Below are positions 8,401 through 12,664 of a DNA stretch of 12,664 nucleotides, piece after piece. Both the position numbers and the translations under genes were made by a program. Position 1 is the stretch's first letter, and the number at the start of each line of letters is the position of its first letter. The stretch comes from Planctomycetota bacterium (lineage in GTDB: Bacteria > Planctomycetota > UBA1135 > UBA2386). Where the stretch lies: contig JAGQRA010000413.1 of the NCBI GenBank assembly GCA_020425885.1, forward strand, positions 1-12,664, given 5' to 3'. The notes below the pieces were generated by a model. The model had not been told where the DNA came from, did not search any database, and worked only from the letters and a program-made list of their open reading frames with translations.

Positions 8401-8586
8401 GAACACGCCGCGACCCGGGCGACCTGGTTCGTGATGGCCTATGGCGTTCTCGATACCGCGCCGGAGCGCGCGCTCGCGGTCGCCGAGCGCGCCTGCAGCC
8501 TGCATCCCGATGACGCCGAGATGGCTGCCGAACTGGCGTTCTTTCGCGGGCGCGTCGAGGCCGCGCTCGCTGGCAAGAGCCGGTGA
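5434..8586 (+). CDS. Large secreted protein with transglutaminase-like core and TPR-like helices, function unknown
   Basis: The product is 1050 residues. An N-terminal signal peptide MLPLFRSISLLTGLLIAAAA ends in an AVA site (20-22), predicting export with cleavage before Gln23; this fixes the start near 5434 (a GTG three codons upstream is possible). No whole-length family is recognised. Residues about 440-560 resemble a transglutaminase/protease-like core: AGVCRGDCDDLAELLVEVL, then RTQGRAAHVVGTRAH, then VFDPSEI. Cys476, His522 and Asp555 are candidate triad residues, but the spacing is wider than usual, so activity is uncertain; Cys480 makes a CX3C pair. Residues about 590-690 and 984-1046 are Ala/Leu-rich helical pairs resembling TPR repeats. 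The region 770-970 is alpha-helical without recognisable motifs. The gene stands alone between two copies of the same palindrome, which suggests its own transcription unit. It could be a periplasmic scaffold or a cell-envelope processing protein. Confidence 0.85.
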   Translation: MLPLFRSISLLTGLLIAAAAVAQEDPSAPPVLRAPESITRTPLAELREAYGGEPGVVERDGWFCWHDQAGDGYELFGRSENNDALLHTRFGTVQLDYFLVCGGEVEKLEQLLLPLGAETARTEPIVVERNPLLGIAASDDGAIKSRDWVGRAESIAAPADLSTRLEAIAAAADLLMAAAPVAAWPELAHDALASSLHRAAMPGFGEDDLDGDADPAMLRRMIANGWLRAVVGGAGEQVAAVEAAVAAAMRFEPVRRFRRDQDSALTELQNACGDTGWRLSGADRLRVAFWPPMAGMTPLGIDFPMWSWLALDLPNGSDPFVDPAAVNAATSARLSTYGTELVSWDADAGLVADDELWRTVVDLDHIEGAARDSAPRNYLPPHLVLADPHGGVHVLHTRHGALRAAAGAGDEARFLADAARVLPDPAHVDLIGQYLFSYVSDSPDPTRPRLVGTARACGEIHQTAAQTLAMSRAGVCRGDCDDLAELLVEVLRTQGRAAHVVGTRAHLLAMTATEPGDEWIVHVLQTGPAGEYRAATLVEALAAAIRDHDDEYVFDPSEISLPLRFSNENTREDTYQDHRVFSSPAYAADSRAVEEALHCGFHGQAIDRLEQLMARHGRGNGELVRLAMLWSRSGDHARAVQLLEEAGGLAEYATSKIWCEGYLAAALAEAGRNEAAMAAIERLIVAAPQALAEERELARVNVAVSVAETMAMIEAWPEFGRLVEALVLPDARRLLVELRQRLENDDSESEDEAAFTAEALGLPQASTFALTSQLTSMVGLLLECAERPECGRPGLERSIRDVLGRWSPLALLGIEDDGELLMQLGNVARAHRVVLGSEVFEAKLAATEPARSGRPPTVGRVLGLTQVRRDLPWLHAAVGMRVQDIERHLGRGHRVLDREALDRDFEALHRAADAARTLGLKGPVLEDVMRTVELVQALLIGDVVRIRERFVECASRDDKQLRDLTCGTVALTAGLLPAADFGRALELWAEHAATRATWFVMAYGVLDTAPERALAVAERACSLHPDDAEMAAELAFFRGRVEAALAGKSR

Positions 8587-8635
8587 ACGGTGCCAGGACC
8601 AGAAACCACATGTGGGTTTTGGTCCTGGCACCGTT
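8586..8635. repeat. Palindromic REP-like element, copy B
   Basis: A 50-base inverted repeat whose first base is the last base of the upstream TGA stop codon. The arms pair from A8586/T8635 inwards: 25 possible pairs, 23 formed, with mismatches at G8602/T8619 (a G-U wobble in RNA) and A8605/G8616. The centre is CCACATGTGG. The core 8588-8633 matches copy A (5265-5310) at 43 of 46 positions, including all of CGGTGCCAGGACCA on the left and GTTTTGGTCCTGGCACCG on the right. No T-tract follows (GGTTCGCC). Placement flush against a stop codon suggests a role at the 3' end of the message or insertion tolerated at gene ends. Confidence 0.85.
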
Positions 8636-8736
8636 GGTTCGCCGACCTCGACCGGCGTTGGGTTGAGGACCTGGGGTAGTGCGCGGATGTGTTGATGTCC
8701 GATCGTGCGGGTGCGGCGCGGAACCCCGGCTCGAGG

Positions 8737-8766
8737 TTTCCATGCCATCCGGGCAGCGGTTATCAA
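8737..8766 (+). promoter_or_regulatory. Candidate sigma-70-type promoter for the oxidoreductase operon
   Basis: TTTCCA (8737-8742) and TATCAA (8761-8766) are separated by 18 bases. Each matches 4 of 6 positions of the -35 and -10 consensus, in an otherwise GC-rich 208-base spacer. The predicted start near 8773 gives a leader of about 22 bases that contains the Shine-Dalgarno site. This is the best promoter candidate ahead of the three-gene operon, but it rests only on consensus and spacing. Confidence 0.35.
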
Positions 8767-8783
8767 GTGTCGCTTCCACGACC

Positions 8784-8789
8784 AAGGAG
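8784..8789 (+). promoter_or_regulatory. Shine-Dalgarno site AAGGAG, decides the oxidoreductase start
   Basis: AAGGAG lies 5 bases before the ATG at 8795 and selects that ATG over the in-frame ATG at 8705. The chosen start also places the twin-arginine motif at residues 11-12, as expected. This is the only strong ribosome-binding site among the gene starts in the window. Confidence 0.75.
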
Positions 8790-8794
8790 CGCCC

Positions 8795-10075
8795 ATGACC
8801 GACTCAGTCACCTCTCTGCCGACCCGTCGCACCGTGCTCGCGGCTTCCGCCGCAACCGTCGCCACCGCATCACTCGGCATGCGGGCCAACACGTCGGGCG
8901 GTTCCGACGTCATCCGCATCGGTCTGATCGGCTGCGGTGGGCGCGGCAAGGGCGCGCTCAACGACGCCCTCAATGCCGACCCGAACACGGTCGTCACCGC
9001 CGTCGCCGATGCCTTCGCCTCGCAGGCCGAGGTCGTCGCCGGCGAGCTGGCGAAGTTCGGTGATCGGGTGCGGATCACCAAGGATCGGACCTTCGTCGGC
9101 CTCGACGCCTACCGGCAACTGGTGCAATGCGACGACGTCGACTACGTGCTGATCGCCTGCCCGCCGAAGTTCCACTGCCACTTCCTCGAGGCCTCGATCG
9201 ACGCCGGCAAGCACACCTTCTGCGAGAAGCCGGGCGCCAGCGATGTCGTCGGCCTCAAGCAGCTGCTGCGGGCGACCGCGAAGGCGAAGGCGAAGGGGCT
9301 CGGGCTGATGTGCGGGCTGCAGCGCCGCCACAGCCCATCGCGGCAGAAGGTCATCGAGCGGCTGCGTGAGGGCGCGCTCGGCGAACTCGTCGCCGCCAGC
9401 GCCTGGTGGAACCGCATCAACTGGATGTACCTGCCGCGCCGCGACGACGAGACCGATCTCGGCTTCCAGCTGCGCAGCTGGCGGCCGCAGCATTGGCTGT
9501 CGGCCGACAGCCCGGGCTCGATCCTGATCCACCAGGTCGACGTCATCAACTGGGCCTTCGACGCCGTGCCCGATTCGTGCATGTGCATCGGCGGCCGCCT
9601 GGTCCACACCGACCCGGCGATCCACGGCAGCATGTACGATCACTTCGCGGCCGAGTTCCAATACCCGGGCGGTCGCATGATGAGCGCGCAGGTCAAGAAC
9701 ATGCCGGTCAACCAGGCCACCAAGGAGGTCGTCTACGGCGCCAAGGGTGTGTGCCACATCGACCGCGGCTTCCTGTTCAACGACGGCACGCACGAGAACC
9801 ACAAGCCGTCCGGCAACGACATGGTGCGCGAGCACAAGTGCCTGCTCGACTCGGTTCGCAACGGCGCACCGGTCAACTACGGCCAGGTCCTCGCCGACGC
9901 GACGCTGGTCACGCTGATGATGACGATGAGCGCCTACTCCGGCCGCCTCGTGACCAAGGAGTTCGTGCTCGAGCAGAGCACCTGGCAGAACGGACCGAGC
10001 TACGAGGACCTGTCGCTGGACATGGTGCTGCCGGTCCAGGAGGTCCCGATGCCGGGTCGGTTCCAGCTCGTCTGA
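8795..10075 (+). CDS. Tat-exported Gfo/Idh/MocA-family oxidoreductase
   Basis: The protein has 426 residues. The N-terminus TRRTVLAASAATVATASLG (10-28) is a twin-arginine signal, so the folded, cofactor-loaded enzyme is expected outside the cytoplasm. The NAD(P)-binding Rossmann fold begins with IRIGLIGCGGRGKGA (40-54). CEKPG (143-147) carries the family Lys145, and ILIHQVDVINW has His246 and Asp249 in the HxxD arrangement used for catalysis. The C-terminal alpha/beta domain contains EFQYPGGRMMSAQV and ends near 426, normal for the planctomycete branch. Family members oxidise or reduce sugars, inositols and related polyols using a tightly bound nucleotide; the substrate here is unknown. The start is set by AAGGAG at 8784-8789. 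It is the first gene of an apparent operon, with the next gene 24 bases downstream and no terminator between. Exported members are common and expanded in Planctomycetota, so the family alone says little about the pathway. Confidence 0.93.
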   Translation: MTDSVTSLPTRRTVLAASAATVATASLGMRANTSGGSDVIRIGLIGCGGRGKGALNDALNADPNTVVTAVADAFASQAEVVAGELAKFGDRVRITKDRTFVGLDAYRQLVQCDDVDYVLIACPPKFHCHFLEASIDAGKHTFCEKPGASDVVGLKQLLRATAKAKAKGLGLMCGLQRRHSPSRQKVIERLREGALGELVAASAWWNRINWMYLPRRDDETDLGFQLRSWRPQHWLSADSPGSILIHQVDVINWAFDAVPDSCMCIGGRLVHTDPAIHGSMYDHFAAEFQYPGGRMMSAQVKNMPVNQATKEVVYGAKGVCHIDRGFLFNDGTHENHKPSGNDMVREHKCLLDSVRNGAPVNYGQVLADATLVTLMMTMSAYSGRLVTKEFVLEQSTWQNGPSYEDLSLDMVLPVQEVPMPGRFQLV

Positions 10076-10099
10076 CCTTCGATCCGTCACCGCGTCCCG

Positions 10100-11818
10100 A
10101 TGTCCAGGCTGTCTTCGATTGCGACGTTCGCGTTGGCCCTCGGTGCGTTCGGTCTCGGCGGCATGGCCTGGTACCAGGCCTGGCTCATTCAGCCGCTGGA
10201 CCAGGTGACCGAACTCGCGCCGGTGGCGATCGGCGATGTCGCCGGCGTCGCCGCCGAGCCGGGCGATGTCACGTTCGAGCTGAGCGCGCGCGATGGCGGT
10301 GGCAACACCGAGTTGCTGTGGCACTGCGGCAAGGTGCTCGCCGGTGTGCGCTCCGACTACTGCGGCGCCTGGCGGCAGCTGCAGGGGCGCCTGCTGATCG
10401 ACCCGAAGGCCGCGATCCTGCGCGCCGGTGAGCTGCACGTCGCGGTGGCCGCCATGCGCGGTCACGGCGAACATCCGGCGCCGAACGCGTTGATCAACAC
10501 CGTGCGCGACAATCAGTGGTTCCTGCCCGAACACCCGACGGCGGTGCTGGCGGTGACCGGCACGACGGCGCGACCGCCGGGCATGGCCGACCCGTACGGC
10601 GGTGTGATCGCGGGCTGGACCCACGTCCTGCGCGGCGAACTCGGGCTCAATGGCGTGCAGCGCGACGTCGAGATCCCGGCCAGGCTGGCGGTCGGCGCCG
10701 ACGAGGTCCGGCTCGATGCCGTGATCGTGATCTCGCGCGCGGCCTACGCGGTGGCGGGTCGGCGCGGCGTCGAGCCCACGGCCGAGGTCGACGACGAGGT
10801 CGTGATCGAGGTGCACGTTCATGCCACCCCCGATCCGTTGGCCGTCATCGTCGAACTCAATCGGGAGCTGATCGGTCAGCAGGCGGTCACCGGCGAGTTG
10901 CGGCAGCAGGTGGCGGAGCTCAGCGGTCGCCTCGATCGTGCCGAGAACGCGCTCGACGAGCTGCGGCGCGAGGTGAAGACGCTCGCATCGCGGTCGGCCG
11001 CCGTACCCCCGGGCGCGGGCGGCGCCGGTCCGGGCGATCGGGCCGCGCTGCCGCCGCGCTTCGTCGACAAGGTCGACTACAAGAACGCCGCCGGCGATGC
11101 CCGCATGAAGGACCTCGGCTTCGAGGTGCCGTTCGAGATGGTGCTGGTGCCGGGCGATCCCGAGCAAGGCATCGCGCCGTTCTACGTGCAGACGACCGAG
11201 GTGACCTGGCGCATGTTCCGCGCCTGGTCCTACTGCGAGGACATCGGCGATGCCGGGCATGCCGGGCAACTGAAGGACGCGCTGCTGCGGCCGAGCCCCT
11301 GCTACGACGATGCCTCGCGCGGTCACGGCTTCGAGGGCCGCGCCGCGCTCGGGGTGTCGCGCCGCAACGCGCTCGCCTTCTGCCGCTTCGTCAGCGAGCA
11401 GACCGGGCGCTCGTACCGGCTGTGGACCGATGCCGAGTGGCACCACGTCGCCGCGTTGACCGGCGGCCTGCCCGCGGATCCGAAGGCCATCGCCTGGTTG
11501 TTCGACAACACCGACAAGGACGACTTCGGCGATCCGCTGTCGATGCCGGTCGGCAAGAAGCCGGCGGACCGCCTCGGCCTGCACGACTTCTGGGGCAACG
11601 TCGCCGAGTGGGTCATGGCCGACGAGCAGTTCGTCCGCGGCGGCTCGTATCTGACCTCGGCCGCCGAGCTCGCGCTCGAGTGGCGCGAGAACGAGAGCCA
11701 GGACGTCTGGAACATGACGTATCCGAACACGCCGAAGAGTCAGTGGTGGTATCGCGACCGCTTCGACATGGGGTTCCGACTCGTCTGCGATCCGATCGAT
11801 CTGCCGGGCGGGCGGTGA
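10100..11818 (+). CDS. Membrane-anchored YceI-like / coiled-coil / SUMF1 (FGE-sulfatase) fusion protein
   Basis: The 572-residue product has four parts. Residues 5-25 form a hydrophobic signal anchor without a clear cleavage site. Residues about 55-245 resemble a YceI lipocalin-like domain: WRQLQGRLLIDP (91-102), a VAAMRGHGE stretch, INTVRDNQWFLPEHP (132-146), LRGELGLNGVQRDVEIPARL (177-196) and a closing SRAAYAV. Residues 249-297 are a charged heptad-like coiled coil (LRQQVAELSGRLDRAENALD). Residues 343-563 are a SUMF1 domain: FEMVLVPG, FYVQTTEVTWRMFRAW, YRLWTDAEWH, LHDFWGNVAEWV, FVRGGSYL and MGFRLVCD. The active-site cysteines of true formylglycine-generating enzymes are missing after RGGSY, so this domain probably binds rather than catalyses. 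YceI-like domains bind isoprenoid or amphiphilic ligands in known members. No Shine-Dalgarno site precedes the ATG. The stop overlaps the ApbE start in TGATG, suggesting translational coupling. The YceI assignment is by motif pattern only. Confidence 0.85.
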   Translation: MSRLSSIATFALALGAFGLGGMAWYQAWLIQPLDQVTELAPVAIGDVAGVAAEPGDVTFELSARDGGGNTELLWHCGKVLAGVRSDYCGAWRQLQGRLLIDPKAAILRAGELHVAVAAMRGHGEHPAPNALINTVRDNQWFLPEHPTAVLAVTGTTARPPGMADPYGGVIAGWTHVLRGELGLNGVQRDVEIPARLAVGADEVRLDAVIVISRAAYAVAGRRGVEPTAEVDDEVVIEVHVHATPDPLAVIVELNRELIGQQAVTGELRQQVAELSGRLDRAENALDELRREVKTLASRSAAVPPGAGGAGPGDRAALPPRFVDKVDYKNAAGDARMKDLGFEVPFEMVLVPGDPEQGIAPFYVQTTEVTWRMFRAWSYCEDIGDAGHAGQLKDALLRPSPCYDDASRGHGFEGRAALGVSRRNALAFCRFVSEQTGRSYRLWTDAEWHHVAALTGGLPADPKAIAWLFDNTDKDDFGDPLSMPVGKKPADRLGLHDFWGNVAEWVMADEQFVRGGSYLTSAAELALEWRENESQDVWNMTYPNTPKSQWWYRDRFDMGFRLVCDPIDLPGGR

Positions 11819-12664
11819 TGCGCGGCCATCGCCTCGCCGCCGGCGCCGCCTGCATCGCGGCCTCGATGGTCGCGTCGTGCGCCTGGCACCGAGCCGGCGT
11901 GAACCCGCCGGCCGCGGCGTCGCCGTCGGCGCCGGCGTTGCTGCGCCACGTCTTCACCGCGATCAGCTTCGGCGGCATGTCGGTCGAGCTGTGCCTCTAC
12001 GCGCCCGATGCGGCCATGGCCGAGGCCGCGGCTGCGGCCGCCTTCGCCCGCATCGCCGAGTTGTCGGCGATGATGAGCGACTACGAACTGGACCCGCCCA
12101 GTCCGCTCAATCGCATCGCCGCCGCCGCGCCGGCCGCGGTCGTCGTGCCGCCCGAGCTGCTCGCCGTGCTCGGCCGTGCGATCGAGCTGCATCGCATCAC
12201 CGCCGGCGCGTTCGACGTGACGGCCAAGCCCTTCGTGCAGCTGTGGCGGGTGTCGCAGCGGCTCGGCGAGCTGCCGCCCGCCGCGAGCCTGCGCCGGGCG
12301 AAGCGCTTCGTCGACATCGGCGCCCTCGAGCTCGACGCCGTGGCGTCGACCGCGCGCCTGCGGCGCGAGGGCATGTGGCTCGACCTCGGCGGGATCGCCA
12401 AGGGCATGATCGGCGACGAGGTCGTGGGTCTGCTGCGCCGTCACGGCACGCCGCGTTGCCGCTACACGGCGGGCGGGGACATGGTGTTCGGCGAGCCGCC
12501 GCCGGGGGAGTCGGGTTGGAACGTGACCGTGCCGGACTTCCCGGTCGCCGGCGCGGATGGCGCAGCTCCGGGTTGCCTGACGTTCTCGATCGCCAACGCC
12601 GCGGCTTCGGTTTCGGGTGACGTGTTCCGCTTCGTCGAGATCGATGGCGCGCACCATGCCCACG
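11818..12664 (+). CDS. apbE: ApbE-type FAD:protein FMN transferase lipoprotein (3' end outside window)
   Basis: The frame is open to the window end (282 codons seen). ApbE enzymes attach FMN covalently to Ser/Thr of exported redox proteins, using FAD and Mg2+. The N-terminus MRGHRLAAGA runs into a hydrophobic stretch and the lipobox VASC, so Cys21 should be lipidated and the protein held at a membrane facing the periplasm. Family motifs follow in order: GAFDVTAKPFVQLWR (130-144), LDLGGIAKGMIGD (188-200, the core signature), YTAGGDMVFG (216-225) and ANAAASVSGD (259-268). The final visible residues GAHHAH correspond to the usual His-rich turn before the HIIDP motif, so only the last part of the domain is missing. 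The start overlaps the upstream stop by one base. No exported FMN-bind-type target protein or Ser/Thr-Gly-Ala-Ser/Thr acceptor motif was noticed in the neighbouring proteins; the substrate may be encoded downstream. Confidence 0.92.
   Translation, partial: MRGHRLAAGAACIAASMVASCAWHRAGVNPPAAASPSAPALLRHVFTAISFGGMSVELCLYAPDAAMAEAAAAAAFARIAELSAMMSDYELDPPSPLNRIAAAAPAAVVVPPELLAVLGRAIELHRITAGAFDVTAKPFVQLWRVSQRLGELPPAASLRRAKRFVDIGALELDAVASTARLRREGMWLDLGGIAKGMIGDEVVGLLRRHGTPRCRYTAGGDMVFGEPPPGESGWNVTVPDFPVAGADGAAPGCLTFSIANAAASVSGDVFRFVEIDGAHHAH

Noticed and set aside
8705..8794. N-terminal extension of the oxidoreductase from an ATG at 8705
   Set aside because: The ATG at 8795 has a good Shine-Dalgarno site at proper distance and places the twin-arginine motif at residues 11-12.
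8870..11584. A 904-codon open frame on the - strand opposite the oxidoreductase and YceI-SUMF1 genes
   Set aside because: It lies antisense to two genes with clear family motifs, its translation is Arg/Ala/Gly-rich without recognisable domains, and long antisense open frames are expected in very GC-rich DNA.
11604..11790. Annotating the SUMF1 domain as an active formylglycine-generating enzyme
   Set aside because: The cysteines expected after the RGGSY motif are absent, so sulfatase activation is not supported.
11881..11892. A third partial copy of the palindrome (CCTGGCACCGAG) inside the ApbE gene
   Set aside because: Only about 11 bases match the right arm of copy A and no left arm is present; the bases encode the residues just after the lipobox, so chance similarity is more likely.
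11877..12620. A complete 247-codon + strand open frame near the window end
   Set aside because: It is out of frame with the clear ApbE lipoprotein gene that runs through the same region, and its product is Arg/Gly-rich low-complexity sequence.

Overview
The window is very GC-rich with dense coding. It carries a gene mix typical of Planctomycetota: a multidomain GH29 fucosidase, a Tat-exported Gfo/Idh/MocA oxidoreductase, a SUMF1-domain protein, an ApbE lipoprotein and a very large secreted protein of unknown role. The phylum assignment is inferred from gene content, GC content and scarce Shine-Dalgarno sites; there is no rRNA or other marker gene here.

Layout. Positions 1-1563 (+) hold the C-terminal half of an RND efflux permease that starts upstream of the window. 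It converges, with only 9 bases between stop codons, on a 724-residue secreted alpha-L-fucosidase (1573-3747, -). A 98-base divergent spacer separates that gene from a family 4-type glycosyltransferase (3846-5255, +). Next comes a 1050-residue secreted protein with a transglutaminase-like core and TPR-like helices (5434-8586, +). The last block is a tightly packed + strand operon: a Tat-exported Gfo/Idh/MocA oxidoreductase (8795-10075), a membrane-anchored YceI-like/coiled-coil/SUMF1 fusion (10100-11818), and an ApbE-type flavin transferase lipoprotein (11818 to the window end, incomplete).

The most distinctive non-coding signal is a pair of nearly perfect palindromes of 46-50 bases, at 5265-5310 and 8586-8635. 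Each lies immediately 3' of a + strand gene, and together they bracket the transglutaminase-like gene. The copies share 43 of 46 core bases, and their differences fall where one copy or the other breaks symmetry. This suggests both descend from a perfectly palindromic REP-like element. Neither is followed by a T-tract, so they are not textbook intrinsic terminators.

Functionally, the left half looks like envelope and carbohydrate work (efflux, fucose release, glycosyl transfer). The right half looks like an extracytoplasmic redox or ligand-binding operon: a periplasmic NAD(P)-fold oxidoreductase, a YceI-like lipocalin-type domain and a covalent flavinylation enzyme. No obvious ApbE target protein is present in the window; it may lie downstream. 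No CRISPR array, tRNA, rRNA, insertion sequence or prophage gene was seen.
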